From contig JBOEGR010000020.1 in the NCBI GenBank assembly GCA_050633525.1, positions 1-64,000 of the forward strand: a stretch of 64,000 nt of DNA, written 5' to 3'. The translations under genes were made by a program, and so were the position numbers. Origin of the DNA: CANLBN01 sp050633525 (GTDB lineage Bacteria > Pseudomonadota > Gammaproteobacteria > Pseudomonadales > Cellvibrionaceae). Shown here piece after piece: positions 1-7,562 of the stretch (position 1 is its first letter; each line of letters opens with the position of its first letter). A model generated the notes under the pieces. The model made no database searches. It was not told the origin of the DNA and worked only from the letters and a program-made list of their open reading frames with translations.

Positions 1-43
1 GATGATTACTCATGACGAGATAAACACATTATACAAAACGACA

Positions 44-1599
44 TTAGTCGGCTTTTTCAATATTACGAGTAATTATGTACTGTTGAATAATCGACAATGT
101 ATTGTTCGTTACCCAATAGATAACAAGCCCAGCGGGGAACCATAAAAACATAAACGTGAAGGCGACAGGCATCCATTGCATAATNNNNNNNNNNNNNNNN
201 NNNNNNNNNNNNNNNNNNNNNNNNNNNNNNNNNNNNNNNNNNNNNNNNNNNNNNNNNNNNNNNNNNNNNNNNNNNNNNNNNNNNNNNNNNNNNNNNNNNN
301 NNNNNNNNNNNNNNNNNNNNNNNNNNNCGCAATGAACACAGGCATCTGTATAAGGATGGGTAAACAGCCCCCCATAGGGTTTACTTTTTCCTTTTTATAG
401 AGCTTCATCATCTCTTGTGACATCTTTTGTCTATCGTCACCACAGCGATCTTTAATCTCCTTCATTTTAGGAGATACTTTGCGCATCTTTGCCATAGATC
501 TATAGCTCATGGCGGACGGGTAGAAAAAGATTGCTTTGATAATAATTGTCAATGCAATTATTGACCATCCCCAGTTGCCAATATAACTGTGTAGAAAGTC
601 TAATAAATGGAATAAAGGTTTAGCGATCCACCATAGGAAACCAAAGTCGATGGTTAAATCTAAATTTTCAGCAATTTCTTCTAAGTGATCAATATCCTTA
701 GGGCCGACATAGAAGCGAGAGGTGATTTCAGCTTGTTCACCGGGCTTAACTGTTGTTTGAGGGCCGACATAACCTAACAAGTACATGTCTTGATTTCTGA
801 GTTTCTTTAAGAAGAAGTTATTGGTTTCATCTTTGTTAGGAACCCAAGCACTAGTGAAGTAATGTTGCACCATGGCAACCCAACCGCCTTCGAGAGAAAA
901 CTCTAGCTTATCGTCAGCGAGGTCTTCAAAGTCTAACTTTTCGTATTTATCATCTTCGCGAGTGGTTGCTGCACCAACATAGGGGTTAACACCAAAGCCG
1001 GAATCGGCGGCNNGCGATAGGCTCGTGATCATCGCGTTTAATCTGACCATAAAAATTAGCCTTCCAAACATCCGTACTCTTATTGTTGATCAAGTAGGTA
1101 ATGTAAACGAGGTAATCATCGTTAGTGAAGGTAAAGCGCTTAATAATATCGATGCCGTTCTGCTTGAGAGATAAATCAACGACAAGCGTATTATCATCTT
1201 CATTTGCGCTGTAGCTGGATTGAGCTGATGAAAAGAGAGGGCGACCTTCGCTGGTGTCTGTCCCATTAACGCCAATAAGTCCGCTTTGAGATACATAAGT
1301 TGTTGTTTGCGTGAGGTCTAAGATAGTAAAACCTTGCTCTCCACCCAGCTTAACTTTATGCATAGGTAAGATAGCTTGAACAATGTCGCCGCCTTGGCGA
1401 TCAATTAGTACATCNNCAAGTTTGTACTAGGTAATGTACTAGTATTAACCGGTGGGCTTTCACTTGGTGTCGTTAAGGTTGTTTCTGCTGAGCTAAGTTC
1501 AGTGACTTGTTGAGCGTCTTTAAATTCATTCCACTTAAAAAGAAGAACCAATGATAGAGTAAGAATGCCGCCTATATAGGCTGTTTTTTGCCAATCCAT
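44..1599 (-). CDS. yidC: Membrane protein insertase YidC (interrupted by assembly gaps)
   Basis: YidC inserts and folds inner-membrane proteins, alone or with SecYEG. The N-terminus starts MDWQKTAYIGGILTLSLVLL, a membrane anchor, followed by a periplasmic P1 domain and the conserved core. NPMGGCLPILIQMPVF lies just before the N gap, and FLWFPAGLVIYW and an IIQQYIITR tail follow it, ending at a stop at 44-46. Three assembly breaks (185-327, 1012-1013, 1415-1416) shift the frame, so it appears as four fragments. From my memory of E. coli YidC about 58 residues (about 174 nt) are missing in the large gap, slightly more than the 143 Ns. It lies downstream of rpmH, rnpA and yidD in the usual order. 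The breaks look like assembly artefacts rather than mutations, because both flanks of each break are well conserved. Confidence 0.95.
185..327. other. Assembly gap of 143 Ns inside yidC
   Basis: This is a run of 143 undetermined bases. The coding frames on the two sides require a true gap length divisible by three, and 143 is not, so the N count is a placeholder. The lost part encodes the central transmembrane segments of YidC. Confidence 0.98.
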
Positions 1600-1677
1600 C
1601 TTTGTTACTGCCGTTTATGTAAGTTGTTAATTAAATAGGTGTGTGATTTGTATCTGTTTTATTGTTTCGGTATTCCA

Positions 1678-1899
1678 TTACTTCGGTACTTCATCAATAC
1701 CGCCTTTATGCCAAGGATTGCATTTTACGATCCGCTTTAGCGATAAAAATGTTCCTTTAATAAAGCCCTTTTGTTGATAAGCCTCTATTGCATAATGCGA
1801 ACAAGTGGGAGTAAATCGACATTGATTACCTACCCAAGGGCTGGCAACCAACTGATACCCACGTATACACTGGATAGCTAATTTACGGGGCAAAAGCAT
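1678..1899 (-). CDS. yidD: Membrane protein insertion efficiency factor YidD
   Basis: YidD is a small membrane-associated protein that helps YidC-dependent insertion. The product of 73 residues carries the family signature CRFTPTCSHYAIEAY and ends with CNPWHKGGIDEVP. An in-frame ATG at 1956 would give 92 residues, but I chose the ATG at 1899 because it is preceded by AAAGGA at good spacing, gives the usual family length, and places the start 7 bases after the reconstructed rnpA stop at 1907-1909. It lies between rnpA and yidC as in most Gammaproteobacteria. Confidence 0.93.
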   Translation of the reverse strand: MLLPRKLAIQCIRGYQLVASPWVGNQCRFTPTCSHYAIEAYQQKGFIKGTFLSLKRIVKCNPWHKGGIDEVPK

Positions 1900-1906
1900 T
1901 AATCCT

Positions 1907-2298
1907 TTACAGGATTCTCTTTTAAAGACTTTTGCTTTTGGCAAATTTTTTTCCATAGTAGAGTCATCAAATCATGAATNNTCCTTGTTTTCAAGGGTAT
2001 CCAGACCTTTTCGGGCGAGCACTATAGCATTTATTGGTGGTAGTTGGTGCTGGTGCTGGCGAAAACTTTCTCTAATGACCCGCTTAATCCTATTTCGTTC
2101 GACTGCCAAACGAATGTGTTTTTTGGCAATGATCAAGCCTAGCTTTGGGTTTGATTCATCATTGGGTCTAGAGAGGATCAGGCAATAGCGATTAGACGCA
2201 CGAATGGATGCATCCGCAAATACAGCTTCAAATTGTTTTGGTTTAAGTAAACGGTGTGTCTTGGGAAAGGACAGAGGGCTAGATATCGTTGGTTTCAT
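1907..2298 (-). CDS. rnpA: Ribonuclease P protein component (frame broken by NN at 1980-1981)
   Basis: RnpA is the protein subunit of RNase P, which matures tRNA 5' ends. The family signature ERNRIKRVIRESFR is present, as is the end of the core, LARKGLDTLENK. The two Ns at 1980-1981 put the next codons into a false stop. Shifting by one base after the Ns gives IHDLMTLLWKKFAKSKSLLK, a typical RnpA C-terminus, ending at TAA 1907-1909 just before yidD. This implies that the two Ns stand for one real base (or four, seven and so on). The product is then about 130 residues, the usual size. Confidence 0.92.
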
Positions 2299-2457
2299 AC
2301 CTAAAAACCTAGGCCAATTGTCTTAATCAATGATTAGGATCGATTTTTAGAAGAGGTAAACTATTAGGCTTTTTACGATATCAGTGTTAATAACACAGTT
2401 AAAAATAAAAAGCCTAAATCTAGAGAGGCACTTAGTATGAAATACCTAAGAGAGACG

Positions 2458-2583
2458 CTAGATNNTGCGGCCTTTAGCACGACGACGAGCTAAAATTTTA
2501 CGACCGTTTTTAGTTGCCATTCTGGCGCGAAAGCCATGAGTACGCTTACGTTTTAGGACGCTGGGCTGAAAGGTTCTTTTCAT
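2458..2583 (-). CDS. rpmH: 50S ribosomal protein L34 (C-terminus affected by NN)
   Basis: L34 is a small basic protein of the large ribosomal subunit. MKRTFQPSVLKRKRTHGFRA and LARRRAKGR are diagnostic. I chose the ATG at 2583 because it begins the conserved MKRTFQPS; longer in-frame starts upstream are not conserved. The last codons are uncertain because two Ns at 2464-2465 interrupt the KGRxR end. As written the product has 41 residues, a few short of the usual 44 to 46. It is the first gene of the minus-strand cluster rpmH-rnpA-yidD-yidC, whose promoter must lie in the origin-side region 2584-2740. Confidence 0.95.
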   Translation of the reverse strand: MKRTFQPSVLKRKRTHGFRARMATKNGRKILARRRAKGRXI

Positions 2584-2808
2584 GACTATATCTCGTGATA
2601 AACAGGTTAATGCATAGTGAGTGCATACATAAATAATTAGTGGCGAATGATTAACTAACCACAACATTAGTTACGCCGAAGCAGCACTTTAAAATTAAGC
2701 TTTTACGTTTAAAGCTAGAGTACTGCTAAAAAAGGAGGCGGGATTTTAAAGAATTATGCCCACAAAAGCAATCCTATTCATCGATTATTTATGCGTATTC
2801 TAGGTAAT

Positions 2809-2820
2809 GATCTATTTATT
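2809..2820 (+). promoter_or_regulatory. 13-mer-like DNA unwinding element
   Basis: GATCTATTTATT matches 11 of 13 positions of the E. coli oriC 13-mer GATCTNTTNTTTT when the next base is included. It is followed by AT-rich sequence and the DnaA boxes, so a role in duplex opening is plausible but inferred. Confidence 0.5.
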
Positions 2821-2931
2821 GAGCAGGATGTTGATTTATTATCCTTATCTCAATAACTGTGGGGCTAGAGAGGGAAATGAATATCAATACCCACCATAAA
2901 ATCATAGCTTTTGTACATTTTACCAACAGTT

Positions 2932-2940
2932 TTATCCACA
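2932..2940 (+). promoter_or_regulatory. DnaA box (perfect consensus)
   Basis: The sequence TTATCCACA is an exact R1-type DnaA-binding consensus. It lies 490 bases upstream of dnaA in the predicted origin. Confidence 0.85.
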
Positions 2941-3057
2941 GAAATTTTATTATTATTAACATGTTAGCTGTGATAGTTTTAGATAATGAATTCTTAAGTG
3001 TTTGATTTAAAACAATTTTTATTTGTTTTCGTATATTAGAAATATATATACCTTTTT

Positions 3058-3066
3058 TGTGGATAA
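3058..3066 (-). promoter_or_regulatory. DnaA box (perfect consensus, inverted)
   Basis: TGTGGATAA is the reverse complement of TTATCCACA. It faces the box at 2932-2940 at a start-to-start distance of 126 bases. Confidence 0.85.
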
Positions 3067-3207
3067 CCTATAGCAAAACCATCGGCACAGGAGTAGAATT
3101 CACCTCCACTTAAGCAAACGGCGGAATTAAACACTCTGTAAGCTTTGTATTAATGTCAAAAATTAGTCTCAAGTAAGACTAGGCAAGTCAGTTTAACGCT
3201 AACCAGC

Positions 3208-3311
3208 TAGAAAATGACTATTAGTAAAGTGGCTGTTAGTGAGTAGCTATTTAGAAAGTGGCTTTTTAAAAAGTGATTATTTAGAAAGTAACTATTTAAA
3301 AAGCAACTAGC
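3208..3311 (+). repeat. Degenerate 15-bp direct repeat array upstream of dnaA
   Basis: About seven imperfect copies follow one another, with starts near 3208, 3222, 3237, 3252, 3267, 3282 and 3297. The consensus is TAGAAAGTGGCTATT. The 15-bp period holds from 3222 on; the first unit is one base short. The array lies in the dnaA leader between the DnaA boxes and the dnaA start. The units do not match the DnaA box. They could be iteron-like binding sites or a product of replication slippage. Confidence 0.75.
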
Positions 3312-3430
3312 TAATGAAAATAGGCCGGCAGCAGTAAAGGGAAAATAAAAACAAGCTGTATATCTCAAGCTCGCCCTGCCAATACCACATATATAAATTA
3401 AACCGCACTAATGAAACCAGAAGATTATTT

Positions 3431-5005
3431 ATGGGAGAAGTATCTTTGACTGCAGCCATTTGGGATCAATGCATTCATTCACTCCAGCAAGAACTATCTG
3501 CTCAGCAATTTAATACTTGGATAAGACCATTAAAACCAGTAACTGAAGCGACAGATAATGCAGATAGTGATTTTTGTTTGCTAGCACCTAATCGTTTTGT
3601 TTTAGATTGGGTTAATGATAAATTTATGCAGAGAATCAATGAGCTTGTTTCGCATTTTTTTGCGGATGCGGCTTTAGTCCCGCCTGCATCAGTCACACTA
3701 AAAGTAGCAAGCCGACCTCTGTCAGCATTTCAGCAGGCGCAGCATACTCCGCAAGAGAGAGCTGCAGTCCAGCCCAGCTCTCTTCAGCAAACTTCGTCTC
3801 CAACAGTATTTGATAATTCACCGAGTACAGTTCAAAACGAGAGTGTTTATAGTAGGCCAGTGTCTTCAAATACGCCTGTCCCAAATGCGCCAAATCAAAG
3901 AGTACCCAGCCCGCCCACTGTACATACAACCGCTAATCGTCAACAAACGCTTGCGGAGGCTGATGTTGAGGGAGGCTTAAATCATAGAACGGGTCTTAAT
4001 AAAGCCTTTACCTTCGATAGCTTTGTTGAAGGCAAGTCAAACCAAATGGGCCTAGCAGCAGCTCAGCAAGTGGTTGATAACCCTGGTGGTTCCTATAACC
4101 CTCTGTTTATTTATGGGGGGGTCGGCTTGGGTAAAACACATTTGATGCACGCGGTGGGCAATGGGATGCTAGCCCGTAACCCAAATGCAAAAATTGTTTA
4201 CCTTCACTCAGAGCGTTTTGTTGCAGATATGGTGAAGGCTTTACAGCTAAATGCGATTAATGATTTTAAACGCTATTACCGTTCGGTAGATGCTTTGCTG
4301 ATTGATGATATACAGTTTTTTGCAGGAAAAGATCGCTCACAGGAAGAGTTTTTCCATACCTTCAACGCTCTACTTGAAGGCAATCAACAAATCATTTTAA
4401 CGTGTGACCGTTATCCAAAAGTCATATCAAATTTAGAAGAGCGCTTAAAATCACGTTTTGGCTGGGGTTTAACGGTAGAGGTTGAGCCACCGGAATTAGA
4501 AACCAGGGTGGCAATTCTGATGAAGCGTGCCGAAGAAGTGAATATGGATTTGCCTCATGATGCCGCTTTTTTTATTGCTCAAAGAATACGTTCTAATGTT
4601 CGTGAGCTTGAAGGAGCTTTAAAAAGAGTAGTGGCTAATGCTTCTTTTACTCAGCGCCCTATTTCTGTTGAGTTGGTTCGTGAAGCCTTGAAGGACTTGC
4701 TGGCCTTACAGGATAAACAAGTCAGTATCAGTAATATCCAAAGAGTGGTTGGTGAGTACTATAAAGTTAAAGTAGCGGAATTTACCTCAAAGCGTCGTAG
4801 CCGCTCTGTGGCTCGACCAAGACAAATCGCCATGGCTTTAGCCAAAGAGTTAACCAATCATAGTCTGCCTGAAATAGGGGAGGCTTTTGGTGGTAGGGAC
4901 CATACCACCGTGTTACATGCTTGCCGTAAAGTAAAAGAGCTTTGTGATGGTGATGGAGAATTGCAACAAGATTGGGTAAACCTACAGCGTTTGCTGACAA
5001 CTTAA
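3431..5005 (+). CDS. dnaA: Chromosomal replication initiator DnaA
   Basis: DnaA binds DnaA boxes in oriC, melts the origin and loads DnaB. Domain I opens with WDQCIHSLQQELSAQQFNTWI. Domain II (about residues 95 to 185) is long and rich in Gln, Ser and Pro. The AAA+ domain has Walker A GGVGLGKTHL at about residue 229 and Walker B ALLIDDIQFF near 290. Domain IV ends with the DNA-binding signature GGRDHTTVLHACRK. The product has 524 residues. The ATG at 3431 was kept, although a TTG five codons later (MTAAIWDQ) is also possible since no strong ribosome site is seen. It is followed by dnaN after 193 bases. Confidence 0.97.
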   Translation: MGEVSLTAAIWDQCIHSLQQELSAQQFNTWIRPLKPVTEATDNADSDFCLLAPNRFVLDWVNDKFMQRINELVSHFFADAALVPPASVTLKVASRPLSAFQQAQHTPQERAAVQPSSLQQTSSPTVFDNSPSTVQNESVYSRPVSSNTPVPNAPNQRVPSPPTVHTTANRQQTLAEADVEGGLNHRTGLNKAFTFDSFVEGKSNQMGLAAAQQVVDNPGGSYNPLFIYGGVGLGKTHLMHAVGNGMLARNPNAKIVYLHSERFVADMVKALQLNAINDFKRYYRSVDALLIDDIQFFAGKDRSQEEFFHTFNALLEGNQQIILTCDRYPKVISNLEERLKSRFGWGLTVEVEPPELETRVAILMKRAEEVNMDLPHDAAFFIAQRIRSNVRELEGALKRVVANASFTQRPISVELVREALKDLLALQDKQVSISNIQRVVGEYYKVKVAEFTSKRRSRSVARPRQIAMALAKELTNHSLPEIGEAFGGRDHTTVLHACRKVKELCDGDGELQQDWVNLQRLLTT

Positions 5006-5137
5006 GCCTACCCACCAATAAATTGAAGTGCTTTCATCTACATTATTTAGTGCCTGCTAATAGCAGTAAACCTGTTACAATTGTGGGTTGTATTATCTGT
5101 TAGTAAAGTAAGCCTATACATAGATATAAAACGGTAT

Positions 5138-5149
5138 GTAAGCGCTTAC
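5138..5149. promoter_or_regulatory. Palindrome of LacI-family operator type upstream of dnaN
   Basis: GTAAGCGCTTAC is a perfect 12-bp palindrome with a central AGCGCT, 49 bases before the dnaN ATG. With the flanking T it reads TGTAAGCGCTTACT, the style of operator used by LacI/GalR-family regulators. No such regulator is encoded in the window, so function is unproven. Confidence 0.45.
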
Positions 5150-5198
5150 TTTTATATATAAATATACTTAGTCCATTAAATAAAAAGAGAATAAACGA

Positions 5199-6305
5199 AT
5201 GAAATTCACTGTAAAACGTGATGACTTGTTAGCACCATTACAATTGGTTGCGGGTGTTGTTGAACGTCGCCAAACCTTGCCTGTGTTAGCAAATATTTTG
5301 TTGGTCTTAAATGAAAATAGTCTTTCATTAACAGGTACTGACCTAGAAGTTGAGATAGTGGGGCGACTATCCGTTGAATCTGTTACAGATGCTGGCGAGA
5401 TTACCGTTCCAGCACGTAAGCTGGTTGATATTTGTCGTTCTTTGCCAGATGCCTCAGTATTAGAATTTACATTAGATGAAGATCAGCGCTTACTGGTAAA
5501 GAGTGGCCGCAGCCGCTTTACTCTTTCAACCCTTCCTGCAAATGATTTTCCTGCAACTGAAGTGAATGATGGTGATATCCAGTTTTCTTGTGCCCAATCA
5601 ATTATCAAGCGTTTGATTGATCGAACCGCCTTTGCCATGGCCCAGCAAGACGTTCGTTATTATTTGAATGGTATGTTGTGGGAAGCTGAAAATAGTTTGT
5701 TACGTTGTGTGGCAACAGACGGCCATCGTTTAGCGATGTGTTCTCGTGAGCTTGATATACAAGTACCTAAAAAAACACAAGCAATATTGCCTCGCAAGGG
5801 TGTAGTGGAGTTATCACGTCTTCTCAAGGAAGAAGATGCTAGCGTCAATGTTACATTCAGTAGTCACCATATGCGGGTCGAAACGATTGACTATACCTTG
5901 ACCTCAAAACTCGTTGATGGAAAGTTTCCAGATTATGAAAGAGTTTTACCTAAAGGCGGTAACAATATCGTTCTTGGGAATAGAGAGGAGCTTAAACAAG
6001 CTTTTGGTAGAACTGCTATTTTGTCCAACGAAAAATACCGAGGGGTTAGGCTTACTTTAACAGAGGGCCTAGTTACTATTGTTGCAAATAACCCTGAGCA
6101 AGAAGAAGCAGAAGAGCAGGTCGTAATCGACTATGCTGGCGATGAGATAGAAATTGGTTTCAATGTTAGCTATCTTCAGGATGTTACTAATGTGCTAAAC
6201 ACAGAGAATATAAAGCTAACACTTTCAGATGCTAATAGTAGTGCCTTAGTAGAAGAGCCCGAAAGCGGCGATTCCGTTTATGTTGTTATGCCGATGAGGC
6301 TCTAA
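5199..6305 (+). CDS. dnaN: DNA polymerase III sliding clamp (beta subunit)
   Basis: The beta clamp encircles DNA and tethers polymerase III and other clamp-binding proteins. The 368-residue length matches the family. It opens with MKFTVKRDDLLAPLQLVAGVVERRQTLPVLANILL and ends with the hallmark VYVVMPMRL, where the last residues form part of the partner-binding pocket. The ATG follows AAAAGAGAATAAACGA, an acceptable ribosome site. A palindrome at 5138-5149 and a hairpin at 6361-6388 flank it, so it may have its own promoter as well as readthrough from dnaA. Confidence 0.97.
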   Translation: MKFTVKRDDLLAPLQLVAGVVERRQTLPVLANILLVLNENSLSLTGTDLEVEIVGRLSVESVTDAGEITVPARKLVDICRSLPDASVLEFTLDEDQRLLVKSGRSRFTLSTLPANDFPATEVNDGDIQFSCAQSIIKRLIDRTAFAMAQQDVRYYLNGMLWEAENSLLRCVATDGHRLAMCSRELDIQVPKKTQAILPRKGVVELSRLLKEEDASVNVTFSSHHMRVETIDYTLTSKLVDGKFPDYERVLPKGGNNIVLGNREELKQAFGRTAILSNEKYRGVRLTLTEGLVTIVANNPEQEEAEEQVVIDYAGDEIEIGFNVSYLQDVTNVLNTENIKLTLSDANSSALVEEPESGDSVYVVMPMRL

Positions 6306-6360
6306 GAGCCTTATTAAAAACCTTCTTTTGTTTTTATATTCCCCCCTTTTGATGCCCTTT

Positions 6361-6388
6361 AGCCCAATACTACATTTAGTGTTGGGCT
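6361..6388 (+). terminator. Hairpin between dnaN and recF
   Basis: AGCCCAATACTA pairs with TAGTGTTGGGCT around a four-base loop, giving a 12-bp stem with one G-T pair. CTCCTTT follows, which is only a short T-rich tail. It could be a weak terminator or attenuator lowering recF expression relative to dnaN. Confidence 0.55.
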
Positions 6389-6413
6389 CTCCTTTAAAGA
6401 AAGCATTAAGCTA

Positions 6414-7538
6414 ATGTCTTATCTTTCTCGCATACAGATTTCCGGTCTACGCAATTTACTTTCTGTATCACTCGAACCGTCAGCAAGCATCAACCTGCTT
6501 TATGGTGAAAACGGTAGCGGCAAGACCAGCTTCTTAGAAGCACTTTCTCTCTTGGGAAGAGGGCGCTCCTTTCGAAGCCACAAAACACGCTCTTTGATTT
6601 GTCACCATGAGCCGACTTTGACGACATTTGGTGAGATTGAGGGTCTCGGTATTAAGTGCTCTGTTGGCTTACAGAAGTCACGTAGTGGTAGTACTTTAAT
6701 TCGCGTAGACGGTGAAGCAGCTTCATCCGCTGCGGTTTTGGCTCAACAATTACCTCTACAAATACTGAATGCGGATTCTTTTCAGTTGATCGAGGGTTCA
6801 CCTCTTCAAAGGCGGCGGTTTTTAGATTGGATGGTGTTTCACGTGAAACCTGGTTTTATAGAGCCATGGCGTAGACTACAGAGGGTGATTAAACAGCGGA
6901 ATAGTCTGCTCAGGCGTGATAAAATAAGCCGTTCAGACTTGGTACCATGGGACAAAGAATTGGTTGACCTATCGATGGCTATCCACCAAATGAGGTTGGA
7001 TGTCTTCGATGAGTTCTTAACGATGTCTAGTCATCTGGTGAAAGACTTTAGTGAGCAGCTTGCCTCTGTAGAGTTACACTATTTGGCAGGTTGGGATACA
7101 GAACAAGTTTTTGAGGAGCTAATCGCGGAGACCTTTGATAAAGATGTTCGTGATGGTTATACCCACTTGGGACCACATAGAGCTGATCTTAAGTTTTGGG
7201 TAGAAGGTAAGCCCGCTGCGGACGTTTTAAGCCGGGGGCAGGAGAAGTCCTTAATTGCTGCGCTCCACATCGCTCAGGCAAAACTATATAGAGATAAAAC
7301 CGAAAACCCCTGTGTTTTTCTAGTGGATGACCTTATGGCTGAGCTAGATGATAGGAATGCCTCTCGGGTTGCCGCATGGCTTAATCGCTTGGAGGGGCAG
7401 GTGTTTGTCACAGGTGTTTCTAAGGAGCAGTTGTTGGCAGCATGGTTAAAGGATGAAAATAAAGATCAGCAGGAATCAGAGATAAAGCTGTTTCACGTGA
7501 AACAGGGTGATATAAACCCTATTAACACTACAAATTAA
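6414..7538 (+). CDS. recF: DNA replication and repair protein RecF
   Basis: RecF is an SMC-like ATPase that loads RecA at single-strand gaps with RecO and RecR. Walker A is GENGSGKTSF near residue 34. The ABC signature is LSRGQEKSLI and Walker B is VFLVDDLMAELD. The length of 374 residues is normal. Two parS-like 16-mers lie inside the gene, both encoding FHVK in frame. The start ATG at 6414 gives MSYLSRIQISGLRN, the usual N-terminus. It sits 108 bases after dnaN and 24 bases before the gyrB start. Confidence 0.96.
   Translation: MSYLSRIQISGLRNLLSVSLEPSASINLLYGENGSGKTSFLEALSLLGRGRSFRSHKTRSLICHHEPTLTTFGEIEGLGIKCSVGLQKSRSGSTLIRVDGEAASSAAVLAQQLPLQILNADSFQLIEGSPLQRRRFLDWMVFHVKPGFIEPWRRLQRVIKQRNSLLRRDKISRSDLVPWDKELVDLSMAIHQMRLDVFDEFLTMSSHLVKDFSEQLASVELHYLAGWDTEQVFEELIAETFDKDVRDGYTHLGPHRADLKFWVEGKPAADVLSRGQEKSLIAALHIAQAKLYRDKTENPCVFLVDDLMAELDDRNASRVAAWLNRLEGQVFVTGVSKEQLLAAWLKDENKDQQESEIKLFHVKQGDINPINTTN
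6835..6850 (+). promoter_or_regulatory. parS-like ParB-binding site 1 (inside recF)
   Basis: TGTTTCACGTGAAACC differs from the parS palindrome TGTTTCACGTGAAACA only at the last base. It encodes V-FHVK-P in RecF. ParB binds such sites to segregate origins; parA and parB normally lie left of yidC, outside this window. Confidence 0.85.
7489..7504 (+). promoter_or_regulatory. parS ParB-binding site 2 (perfect, end of recF)
   Basis: TGTTTCACGTGAAACA is a perfect 16-bp parS palindrome, 654 bases after the first site and about 4.5 kb from the DnaA boxes. It encodes FHVK near the RecF C-terminus. Confidence 0.92.
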
Positions 7539-7562
7539 ATTACATTATTGGTTTGGATTACT

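Larger units (their letters stand above)
2740..3110. other. Putative chromosomal replication origin oriC
   Basis: This AT-rich non-coding stretch lies between rpmH and dnaA, the standard oriC position in Pseudomonas-like bacteria. It holds two perfect DnaA boxes in opposite orientation (2932-2940 and 3058-3066) and an AT-rich 13-mer-like element (2809-2820). The remaining 3110-3430 holds the 15-bp repeat array and presumably the dnaA promoter. Gene context and boxes make the call strong; the exact ends are my estimate. Confidence 0.85.

Noticed and set aside
1900..1956. Longer YidD start at ATG 1956
   Set aside because: It would overlap the reconstructed rnpA end by 50 bases and lacks a ribosome site; the ATG at 1899 fits better.
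5138..5149. CcpA catabolite-response (cre) site
   Set aside because: The sequence fits a cre site, but CcpA belongs to Firmicutes; only the general LacI-family operator style is claimed.
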